The position numbers were made by a program, and so were the translations under genes. From assembly GCA_015698045.1 (NCBI GenBank), contig BLAL01000075.1, forward strand, positions 310,001 to 374,000: a stretch of 64,000 nt of DNA. The letters run 5' to 3'. Source of the DNA: Rhizophagus clarus (taxonomy: Eukaryota > Glomeromycota > Glomeromycetes > Glomerales > Glomeraceae). Below, piece after piece: positions 34,879 to 45,840 of the stretch; within the stretch, counting starts at the first letter, position 1, and every line of letters starts with the position of its first letter. Under the pieces are notes generated by a model that worked only from the letters and a program-made list of their open reading frames with translations, was not told where the DNA came from and ran no database searches.

Positions 34879-34985
34879 GTAAAAAAGTTAGGTCTCTCGA
34901 GAATTACTGCGGATTTTCAACAATTTTTGAAGGTAACGGGAGAGAGTTTTTTTGTTTACCCTGATCGCACCAAATTAACACACAG

Positions 34986-36384
34986 ATAAGCATTTGTTAG
35001 CCATTTTTTGCAAAAATAAAATAAATCTGTAAATCATTCCATTTTTGAAAGAACATCCGGCGTATTTTGCATAGAAATTTCTATTTCATTCTATCATCAA
35101 TCTAATCTAATTTTGTAGATAATCCACATGCTAAATTGCTATGAAATCAAAAATAATTTCCTTTTTGGTAAAAAACGGTCCATTTAATCTTTATGTATAT
35201 GTACTTTATGTACTATGAACAGAACATTGAATATGTACATGAACATGTACTGTACATACAAAGGAAATTTTTTTTTATTTTTTTTATTTGATTATTTTGA
35301 ACACTTTCTTTAGGAACCTTTTGTCACTAACCTCGCCTGTGTCAGTAATATTATTAATTAAATTGAGCCATCACAAATAAATTACATTTTTTAACCTCAT
35401 ATGTTGATCCTTTGCAAAAAAATAAATTTATTCAAAAACTAATTTTTCTGCATATGAAATGAATTATTTTCAATATTTTGAAAATTATTTTAAACAAATC
35501 CTGCCGCAGGGCTATTCTTAAAAGAAAAAGAAAAATTTGCAAGAATTGCAAATTTTTCTTAAAGTTTATTTTTAAAATTTATTATGTTTTTTTTTGCACT
35601 AAATTAAAAAAAAAAAAATAAATAAATCTAGAGTTAATGAACCTACGAAACTTTAAATTGTTGATAAACTCCCTTTCAAAACCTATGATGAATAAAAAAA
35701 GATTCAGAGCGTAACATACCTCTGAATTCAAAATTATCAATAAGTTCCCATCTGGAACCTATAAAACGTATAAAAAATCATTTTTTTTCTATCAAATGAT
35801 TAATAAAAGAAAAATTGTTATTTTTTTTAATTAAAACTAGCAGTCACCATACCGCACTGGTTAAAATAATTCAATTCAGGTCAGATTTTTGTTAGGCAAA
35901 TTTGAGCTGAATTATGTAACTTGCTTAATAAAAATCATCAAAAGTTAACTTTTTCTACTTTGATTTATTTTAAACGTTTTTTTAGTTTGTTAATTTTGCA
36001 AGAAAAAGTTGTGAAATGCTAATTTTTTATCAAATCATCTGTAAAAAAAGCGTTATGCAACTTTTTCTACAAATTTCGCAAAAAAAAAGTTGTGAAATGT
36101 TGGTTTTTATTAAATAATTTGATAAAATAAAATATTGTGAAATGTTTTTTATGATAATTTAAAATAAAAAATAATTCTTACATTTGTTATTATCAATCGC
36201 AAAATAAAGAAAACGCTTTTTTTAAGCGTTTAATATAAAAGATAGAGCTCACGATCAGGTCAGATAGGTCGGGTAATTGACTTAACCTGATCTGTGATAT
36301 TCAAGTCAGGTCAACAAATTCATGACCCGCTTAGGCCTTAGGGTACCTGAATTTCATATATAAAATACCGAAATGTTACTGTTT
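34986..36384. other. Intergenic, AT-rich
   Basis: DNA to the right of the LINE. A weakly repeated motif AAAAGTTGTGAAATG occurs at about 36005, 36085 and 36130. A GGTCAGATAGGTCGGG/AGGTCAAC stretch near 36260-36310 resembles one near 17400. No gene seen. Confidence 0.45.
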
Positions 36385-37556
36385 CGGAGTTTTTTTTAAT
36401 CTGAATAAAAAACCAATTGTTTTTAATAAAAAAATAAAACAAAACGATTTCAAATAAAAAAGATTTTTTGATCATTTTTAATAAAAAAAAACAATTTCTT
36501 GATCATTTTTAAATGACAAAAATAGAACAATTTTTGATTGTTTTTAATAACAAAAATAAAATGATGTTTGATAGTTTTTAATACCAAAAATAAAATGATT
36601 TCTTAATCATTTTTAATAACAATTTCTTAATCGTTTTTAATAACAAAAAAAAAATGTTTTTAGTAACAAAAAAAAAAGACAATCATTTTTAATAAAAAAA
36701 AATGTTTTTAAATAACAAAAAAAAATGATTTCTTAATCATTTTTAATAACAAAATAAAAAACAATTTCTTAATCATTTTTAAATAACAAAATAAAAAACA
36801 ATTTCTTAATCGTTTTTAAATAACAAAATAAAAAATAATTTCTTAATCGTTTTTAAATAACAAAATAAACAACGATTTCTTAATCATTTTTAAATAACAA
36901 AATAAAAAAGCGATTTCTTAATCATTTTTAAATAACAAAATAAAAAACGATTTCTTAATCATTTTTAAATAAAAAAAATAAAAATGATTTCTTAATCGTT
37001 TTTAATAACAAAAATAAAAATGATTTCTTAATCATTTTTAAATAACAAAATAAAAAAGCAATTTCTTAATCATTTTTAAATAACAAAATAAAAAATGATT
37101 TCTTAATCGTTTTTAAATAACAAAATAAAAAACGATTTCTTAATCATTTTTAAATAACAAAATAAAAAATGATTTCTTAATCGTTTTTAAATAACAAAAT
37201 AAAAAACAATTTCTTAATCGTTTTTAAATAACAAAATAAAAAACAATTTCTTAATCGTTTTTAAATAACAAAATAAAAAATAATTTTTTAATCGTTTTTA
37301 AATAACAAAATAAACAACGATTTCTTAATCATTTTTAAATAACAAAATAAAAAAGCGATTTCTTAATCATTTTTAAATAACAAAATAAAAAACGATTTCT
37401 TAATCATTTTTAAATAAAAAAAATAAAAATGATTTCTTAATCGTTTTTAATAACAAAAATAAAAACGATTTCTTAACCGTTTTTAATAACAAAAATAAAA
37501 ATGATTTCTTATCATTTTTAATAACAAATAAAAAATGATTTCTTAATCGTTTTTTC
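36385..37556. repeat. Minisatellite, 37-bp unit, about 30 copies, higher-order structure
   Basis: Unit approximates CGATTTCTTAATCGTTTTTA followed by AATAACAAAATAAAAAA. Each holds a hairpin (AACGATT-TCTT-AATCGTT). The left third is degenerate, the rest well conserved. A block from about 36866 recurs at 37311, 445 bp away, with the same order of variant units (ACAACGATT, AAGCGATT, AAACGATT, ATGATT), so units were duplicated in groups of about 12. Confidence 0.92.
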
Positions 37557-38749
37557 CTTTTACAATTTGTAACATTCTTTATCTAACAGTATTTATATGA
37601 AACAGATCTTTAACCCAAAAGAAAAATACCGTACGGTACTTTGAGAGTATTTTTATGACTACTAGGAATTCTTCGCTGATCAGCAATAGTCCTAAGACTG
37701 CCCTAAGTGTTCATTTTTATTTAAAAGGCTAGCAGCCACTGGCTCTTTTTGGTGGAATTTAATATTTTAGTATTAGATTTTTATGTTTATCTTTAAATTA
37801 GATTTCTTTATCTACGTATTAATAATGTTTTGATTAGTTTATAAATAAATAAATAGTTGAAAAGGTTAGACCGGGTTGAATAAAATCTGCAGTAACACTT
37901 CAGATTTTAATATTTTTATAATGAAATTCGATAAATTATTAGTTAGATAAATAAAACCGATTTTTACAACATTTTTTCATTATAAGGTAAAAAATGTTGC
38001 TATTTTCATTTAATTCATAAATAAAAAACATCTCGCACCATTTTTTATTAATAGGCGTTAAAAATGCTGCAAAAATATTTTTCCCACTGAATCCATAAAT
38101 AAAAATGTTTCATAACATTTTTTCATTAATATAGTTAAAAAACATTGCAAAAAGCGTTTTCTATGTGTAATAAAAACAGTTGCAACTTTTTTTTTGCGAA
38201 CCTGCTGTAAACTATGATAATAATTAGCAATGAAAATTCGCCAGGGACTCAATTGATTAACTGTTGATATAGTATTTAAACTAAACTCACTAACTGTACT
38301 AAAAGAACCCTAGTTGTTAATAAATAAAATTACACAAACCACACAAACTAAATAAACTACATTTGGTAATTATTTTTTTTTTCTCACATCATTTTTTTTC
38401 ATTTTTTTTTCTTTTGTAAAAAATAAAAAAAAAAATACCAAAGCAACATATAATTGAAAATACATATCCAACTCTTCGTAAACCACTCTATTAACAAAAA
38501 AATGAGAAAAAAAGTAAAAAAAAAATAATTTAATTATTTTTTCCACAAATCTTTTTTTAAACTTTTTTAATTTTTATTCATTTTAACAAAGCTTATCGCT
38601 TATCTGTTAATTTATTTTTTCAGCAAAATTTTCTCTTTTCTTTTTTTCCATTTTCTATTTCTCTTCTACTTCCATTTCTTTATTTCCTTATTATTTCCTA
38701 TTTTCCTTCCACTTGTACTTGATTTAAAAAAAAAGTTGAAAAGCACATC
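37557..38749. other. Intergenic with a short degenerate repeat
   Basis: From about 37960 to 38200 an 80-90 bp unit occurs three times (ACAACATTTTTTCATTATA, CACCATTTTTTATTAATAG, TAACATTTTTTCATTAATA, each followed by a TTAAAAANNNTGCAAAAA-like stretch). The remainder is A/T runs. No gene supported. Confidence 0.45.
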
Positions 38750-40760
38750 ATGCAAGATAATGAAATGTTTCTGGACGTGACATATGGTAAGTTTATCAAG
38801 ATTTTTTCTTTGTTTTATTTTAATGAATGAATTTTAATGGCTTGTTTCTTGATTTTTTAGACGACTTTATTCTATGATAGGTACTTAAACATGTAGGAAT
38901 ATGGTGGGAAGAATTTTCATAATTATTTATTTTACAATACTATCTATTATATTTTTTTTAGATAACCAGGCCTTTGAATGCGTGAAATTTTAGTAGGAGG
39001 ACTTGGACTTAAATTTTTTTTTTAGTCGAGGTCTTCAGAATGCATAGTAATGAAATCTGAAAATATTTTTTTTTAACATTTTGATTTTAATCTTTTTTTA
39101 GACACAGAATTTGGTAGGAGATTACAAGAATTATTTATTTAAATTTATTTCTTTAAATGAGACATTTCTAACGTTTCAATTTTTTTTCATTTTGTAAAAG
39201 CTGGTTCTTAAGTTATTTGAACACGTGGAAAATTCAATATGAAGAATTCTATTCTTTAAATAAATAATTCTTTAATGAAATGTTTCTAACATTTCATTTT
39301 TTTCATTTTTATAGACGACCAATTCTTTAAGATACTTGGATACATGAAAAATTCTATAAGGAGATTTTTATTTTTATTTTTATTAATGAAACGATCACTA
39401 ATATTTCATTTTTTTTTGTTTTGTAGATGATCGGTTCCTTGAAATACTCAGATGTGTAAGAAAGTCAGTGAGAATTCAGTAAGAAAAACTGAGAAATTTT
39501 TTTTTCTTACTTTAAATCAAATAATGAAATATTTCTGACATTTTGTTTTCTTTTTTTTAGGTTTTGTTTTGTAGGAACTTGTAAGAACTTCAGCTCTGAC
39601 TTAAAAATAAAAAAGTTAATATCTATCATCCATATTTTCTGTAAAATCACATGTATCACATCACATGATTAAAATTAATAAATACTTTTTTTTTAACTTC
39701 TACTTAACTTTATCATTTTACTTCTCTTATCCTTTTTTGTTTCCTTTTCTTTCGTCCTTTCCTTTGTCCTATCTTTCCCTCTTTCTGCCCTTTTTTCCTG
39801 TACTTTCCATTTAAATATTCTTCATATTTAAATAGTTCCTAACGCTACATTTCAGTAAATTCATATTTTTTTCTTCAATTGTTTTTATTAAATAGTTTCT
39901 TAGTTCTTTTTTTCTTTTTTTTTAGACAACTAGGTATGCAGTTTTTGGTCTTTGGGCTAGTTTATAGGATTTTGGTAGGAATTTTATTTTCTTTTAAATT
40001 ATTCTTTTAACAAAACATTTACTAACATTCCAATTTTTACTTTTTTTAGGCAGATTTCTTAGGACTTGATATTTTCCCTACAAGCTTTTTCTTTCTTAAC
40101 AAAGGTTTTAGCAATTAAACATGTGTTTGAAGTAAGTTAAAAAAAAATAATGTTTAGTACTTAATTATTTTTTATTAAAACATAATACTGACATTTCAAT
40201 TTCCTCTTTTTTAGATAAATTCTTGGACGCGTGGGAATTTGGTAGAAAATGGTTATTTTTTAATTATTTTTTTAACAAACCATTTGCTAACATTTTGTTT
40301 TTTTCTCTTTTTTAGATGGCATCTTCTTTGGATATCTTTGGAGATGCAGATTACGATGTGTTTATTTTAATGAAATGCTAACCTATTAATGAGATGGATC
40401 TTTGATTCTTTGGATATATAGATGCAGAATTTTGGTAAGATATTTTGTTTTACCAAGTTATTTACTTTAACAAACAAGTATTAACTTTCCATCTTTTTTC
40501 TTTTTTTTAGACAACTGGCTCCTTTAAACACGAACTTTGTAAGTTATTTAACTTTTTTCTTCAAATTTTTTCTTTTAGTAAATAGTCACTAACATTCATC
40601 ATCTTTCCTTTTCAGTTGGTTGGTTTGAACATGTGGAAAATTTGGTGAGATCCTGTTCTAATTATGCATTTCAATGAAATATTTCACAACATTTTAATTT
40701 CCTTTTTTTTTTAGATGGTCTAAGTCTCTAGATGTTTGGGGATTTGGGGTTTGAGGTTAA
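38750..40760 (+). repeat. Tandem array of about 16 intron/mini-exon-like units
   Basis: Starts with ATG at 38750, twelve codons and a perfect donor GTAAGT at 38787. Thereafter a unit of about 110-135 bp repeats: donor-like GGTAGGAG or GGTAAGA, T/A-rich DNA, the palindrome GAAATGTTTCTAACATTTC containing the branch-point-like CTAAC, a long T tract, TTTTTTTAG, then 35-60 bp related to ACGACTGGTTCCTTGGATAC and TTGGACATGTGGAAATTTG. Copies are diverged, and several exon-like parts contain stops. A different stretch interrupts it at about 39600-39900. Whether it is a decayed multi-exon gene, a spliced noncoding RNA or a satellite cannot be decided by eye. Confidence 0.6.
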
Positions 40761-43055
40761 AATCATAGGCTTTCCCACCAGCTGGCAAGGTGTATGAAAT
40801 TTCTTTAATTCACAAAGAAAGCCTTGCTAAAGTCAACTTTAGCGTAGGTCTAGTAATACATTGCCTTAATTGAGCGTGGCTACGAGAGTTTATGATTCTT
40901 AAATTACCTTAGTATTCTATTCATTACACACATATATACAGTATCTTATAATTAATTACACAACTTATTTTTATTATTTAAATTTACAATACATGTATAA
41001 AAGTCTTGTACAAATCGTTTTATAATAAATTTTCAATATTATCTTACGATCTATTTACAATTTCCATTTTACAATTAATCTTACAATGGTTTGCCACTAT
41101 TTATTTTTGTAATCAATTTTACTACATATCAATAAATTAATATTACAATTGACGTTATACTAACTATTGTACGATGTCCCTACAAACCCAATAACAAGTA
41201 TCTTATCATGGTTTGTACACAATATATTATGACAATAATTTTACAATACATTTAAAAAATTTTAGGTTGTTAGCAAAGTAATTAACTGGATTTTGTGTAT
41301 CCAACTTTGAAGCCGTTTTCCTACTAAGAAAGAAAAAAAAATTTTTTTATGTTTTTTTAAAGTTTTCAAATTATGAAAATATGCCTGTATATCTGAATTA
41401 ATTCTGACTGGTTTCCTATAAATAAAAGAGAAAGGGAAAGGAAAAGAGCGATAAAAGGAAAGTGAAAGGGTAAAGGATAAAGGATGGATAAGGGAATAAA
41501 TAGAAGTAAAGGTACAAAGTGAATGAAAAGGAAAGGGAAGTAAATATAAATAGTTTAAAAAAGTCAAAAAAAAGTTTGATTGATTATTAAGATTATATCA
41601 TGTAATTCAAAATTAAGGCTGATTTTTAACTTTTGCCAGAAAGACCAATTATTAACTATAGTGAATTGAGATAAAATATGTAACTTAAAAAATAGTAAAC
41701 TATTCGGCCTCAATTAGTATAAAATATATAACTATTTGTCCTAATTTAGGTTAAATGTATTTACAGTAAGTCAATTGCAAATTTAATAACAACCAGCTAC
41801 TTTTAATATAGTTGCAATTGGATAATTACTGATTGATACCCAATTTTAACATTTGTTTTAAAAGTGAGCAATCAGTAAATTTAAATTATAAAATAGTTAT
41901 TAATTGGGTAATAACCTAATTAATACCCGATTGAAATATGACTAAATTTCTAACTATTAAACAAATCAGATGATCAACCAAAAAAAGTTTCCAATTGGGT
42001 AGGTATCTGATTGGTCAGCGTTTTACCTGTGATTGATCCTGTTAAAGGTTTTTTCTTTTACCCCAACTACAGTGCCCAAAATTGTAAATGAGAGTCCATT
42101 GGCTGATATTTTCTTCTCCTTACGTTCCTTCATTTTCATGCCACATTATAATCAGGTTATTTATCCTAACAAATAAAAAATTAGTAACATTCAAGAGATA
42201 TATTTACAATCTCTGCTTCTAATATTTTCATCCTGCTAGTTGCCTCAAAGGATTAAACATTAAATGAACCCAAAGTTACTCAATGTCCCAGAGGGGCCAG
42301 TATTGATCACCCCAAAGGCTTTAAACACAAGATGAATCTGAATTTACCTGGTACCCCAACACTGTTTTTGTGGCTCAACCTGAAGTCTTGAATTATAAGG
42401 ATTCCTTAAGAACCTTACAATGCCATTCATTTCTGCTTGCGTTTCTAAAAAAAAAAATACTTGCCTCCCTATAATTATTTAGTAACAGACGTACTTTGCT
42501 GCCTTTTTTGCTTTTCTTAGTGTCAGCAATATTCTCAAAGAATGTAGTATATACTTCTATTTTATGGTAATATCATCAGAAAGTTTTTTCCGCTTAAAAT
42601 CCATGGTGAAATCCATATCATATACCATGAAAAATTGTGGAATCCTAAATATTTCCAGTATTTTCCAGACACCCTGTAACAAAACGTGTGGTATTGTCGA
42701 TGTAGATCTAAGATAATATATGTGGATCCATGTAGAGACGTGGGAATGTGTGGAATTCCATGTATTTCCAAACTAACCTGTGTGGAATTACATGGTCCGA
42801 TCCACCTAAATATTTCCTGATGATGGTTCTAAGTCACACTCTTTCAAGAAATTAGTAATATTCTATTTTGACAAACATCTTTTAAAATATTTGTATATTA
42901 CATATATGCATTAACTGCTTATAATAAATAATGATGTAATAGCTGTGAAAATCAATCACCAACAAAGCTTATTTACACAGATCAAGAATGTAATATTTGC
43001 TATCCAGACCAATTTATCGAATAATGACCTTATCTATTATAACAATTTCAGAAAA
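40761..43055. other. Intergenic, mixed low-complexity and repeat debris
   Basis: About 40920-41250 is rich in TTTACAAT and its variants, spaced 20-30 bp. About 41405-41545 is a purine-rich tract (GAAAGGGAAAGG). About 42560-42830 has partly inverted ends (ATCATCAGAAAG and its approximate reverse) and internal inverted GTGGAATTCCA-type motifs, possibly a small MITE. Leftmost part of a decayed hAT transposase may extend from 43055 toward 42700 on the minus strand. No intact gene. Confidence 0.4.
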
Positions 43056-43809
43056 GTATATTAACTACTATATATGTCAAAATTAAAACCCAAAAGTTGA
43101 AATATTTCGACTTGGGATGGTCAAAAGTTGAAATTAAAATCAAAATAGTCAAAATTACATTATAGACATATGATTTTTATAATTATGATTTAATATCAAA
43201 TTTTAAACGTCAATAACTTTTTTTTTATTGAAGAAAACAGTGAAAAAAAACTACATCGCGTAAGACTATTGCTAGAATTATTGGATGCCACTATTATAAT
43301 ACTACCAAAACTGCAGAGGAAACTCTATGATTCCCGCCTGATTTCTTATCAGAGATGATCCCTAAGGATGTCTAATCACACTGGGTAATAGGATAAAAAG
43401 GAAAAGAGGAATCCACAAACTTGCTCATAGTTTTTAGGAACTTAGTTCCATCCACCTACATCATTCGTTGATGAAAAGCATCACGCCTAACTACAACTTA
43501 TGATTACTACTAATCTCCTAAAAAAAAAACAGAAAACAAAAACAAAACAGAAAAAAAACAAAAAGAAAAAACAAAAAAAAATAACTAATTTAAAATGCTA
43601 ATCAATTAGCCACTAACTACTTAGCTAGTACCCATTGCAAAAAAAAAACTTTAGCAGCGGTTGGACTTAGTCTAGCCATTTGGTTGTTCTTCTATTAGTA
43701 ATACGGTCAGAGCTAAATCAAAAAAAACCAGGTAACCTAAAAAAAATAAAAGTGAAAGGCTATCACTAAAGTTCAAATTACCCTTCAGTTAGTAATTTAA
43801 TAAGAGTAT

Positions 43810-45009
43810 TCAATAAAGACCACGATGATTTTTTTTTTCCTTCTTTATGGCTCTTGGATTTTTTTCGGTCTTTCTTCTTCTCCTTCTTATCCTTCTTTTT
43901 GTCCACTTTCGTGGGCTGAGATACTTTCTTCTTTTCTTGAAAGGTATTGACATATGGGTTAATATTTTTCCTTGCTCTGATTTCTTCTCCAAAGCGACAA
44001 GAAGAGCGTCTTAGGACTCAAAGTATAGGATAATTGTCATTGCCACCTGTCCATCTTTGCTTTTTGTTCTGTAGATTTTCCACAATTTAGCCTTGTGAAA
44101 ATCTACTATCGTCTTGCCTTCCTTGTAATGTGCGGTAAGGACTTCCTTATCGCTTAGCTTACTCAGAATCATTATTGATGCCTGAAATTGTTTATGAATC
44201 TTTCTATCTTTAAGATGCCAAGATCTAGGATACTATCATATAACTATGCCACCTAATTTGCGCCACCAGGTTTTCAAAATGAAATCTGTATCGGCTAACG
44301 GTGACAGCACCATTTTACACTAAACTGATTGGTATTTGTGTTGTAATTTGAAAGAGATTTCAAGTACCCGGCCCCATTCTTTGAGCGACTCTAAAATTTG
44401 TGAGTGTGACCAGGTCGAGAGAATGTCGTAGACCATTATAGTCTGTACTTGCCTGCTTTGATTATCAGCTATGTTATTATTAAGTAATGTCACGTGTTGA
44501 ACTGTGCCACATTTAGGCTTCTTCTGTGTCATGCTATGTATTGTGATAGAAGCTGCGGCAGCTGGTGGCTGTTGATCATTCGGTTTGTCAATAATCATGG
44601 CATTAGTGTTCTATGATATTATTGGTGCTTCATTCAAAGTGAAACTTTCCGCATTCGGGCTCAGTCTTGTTGTGGTTTCCAGAATAGGAATCATATTCAG
44701 ATTTTCAATTCTTTGTTCCTTCTGCGCTTAAGAAACCTTCCCATGCTCACATGGCAATGTTAGGGCATCAGTAATTAACATGCGAAACAACACTAGTAAA
44801 GCGTCAACAAGCAAGGGAGACATTGAGTACTGCGAAGCCAACTGGGCTCTGGAAGTCGTTGAACACAGGTCATTATCCTCGAGAGCTACATGAGCATTTC
44901 TATCTTGTAACTCTCTTATGTTAAGGGTAAAGACGTCCATAGGCTTTAGGTCTTTGACGAGGTTAGGGTCGAAGTGAGCAGAGTCAATCAAGTTTGCCCA
45001 CGATGACAT
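43810..45009 (-). pseudogene. ORF1/gag-like protein remnant, single frame with nonsense codons
   Basis: One frame of 400 codons from an ATG at 45009 (MSSWANLIDS) to 43810, broken by stops (44728, about 44609, 44320 and several farther on) but with no frameshift in the parts checked. The middle reads like an RRM-type fold (TIMVYDILSTWSHSQILESL, then WGRVLEISFKLQHKYQSV-stop-CKMVL), followed by a positively charged tail full of K and R. This layout resembles ORF1 proteins of fungal LINE-like elements, but no zinc knuckle or enzymatic domain is seen. The stop after QSV stands where W or R would suit. Confidence 0.45.
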
Positions 45010-45840
45010 AAAAAGGTGAGTAGCTCTGTCTAAATACTGTGACCTGTAGCTACTTGAAGAACTTTCTGAGTTGGAGGGGTGGAACTGACTTTTTTTCCTT
45101 TGTTTTTGTTATGGTTCCTTTGACTCATTTCTCTATTTTTTTTTACTATGTATTTTTTGTGAAATTTGGGAGAGAAAGTTTTTTTTTAAATGTCAATAAC
45201 TCTGTCAATATTGAAGCATATTATTGTTTACTATAAAAATCACATGACTATGATTAATTTCGGCCATTTTGACTTTTGGAAGGGCCTGGGTCAAAATCAT
45301 TTTGACCATTTTGACCATTTTGGAGGTCAAAATTAATCAATTTCAGTTTCATGCAGTGTTGTCAAGTAACATGAAATGATACAAATGATATTAGTGACAT
45401 GTCACATGTCATTATATCATTTCAAAAGGCAAATGACAAATGATTGTCATTTAAAATATATCATGTGACCTGTAATATATTTCGCATATTTATTCTGTTA
45501 ACTTTTTATTACATTAGATATTGAGAAGTTTAGAGATCTTTTTCCCACCAATCACTAAAACCAAATATTTGAGACGCTTTTTTTCACGAAAGAGTATATG
45601 AAAACACTCGGAAAGAGTCTTTTTCTTTACTGTTCATAACTCCACGGACCCTTTAGAAGCTCTTTAACCACTTTTTTTTTATTTTTTCGTTTCACCAACA
45701 AGTTTTACAAAAACTACAACTTACGAACAATATCACCACTCCTCACCTACCGTATTTACGTGAGGTAGAACCCTACTCTAAAAGAATAATACGTCAGCTT
45801 CCACACTTTCTGGTCCGAGTTTTATCTTCATTAAAGTAAT

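Larger units (their letters stand above)
26999..34970 (-). mobile_element. Full-length LINE (I-clade-like), 7.97 kb, inactive
   Basis: Bounded by a perfect 15-bp target-site duplication CTGATCGCACCAAAT (26984-26998 and 34971-34985). The 3' end, at the left, has an AATAAA followed by a (TAAAAA)n tail on the minus strand. Two long reading frames occupy it: ORF1 (34878-32773) and ORF2 (32763-27436), separated by 9 nt. A 5' leader of about 90 nt precedes ORF1. The 3' untranslated region is about 435 nt. RNase H after RT and an N-terminal APE endonuclease place it near the I/Tad-type clades. Multiple nonsense codons show it is dead. Confidence 0.95.

Noticed and set aside
34549..34882. Plus-strand frames over LINE ORF1
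   Set aside because: Antisense shadows of the ORF1 coding region.
36385..37556. CRISPR-like regular repeats
   Set aside because: Units are contiguous 37-bp tandem repeats without unique spacers, in eukaryotic DNA with spliceosomal introns.
40761..40910. tRNA-like segment around GCTTTCCCACCAGCTGG
   Set aside because: No cloverleaf could be formed; only local hairpins (AAAGTCAACTTT).
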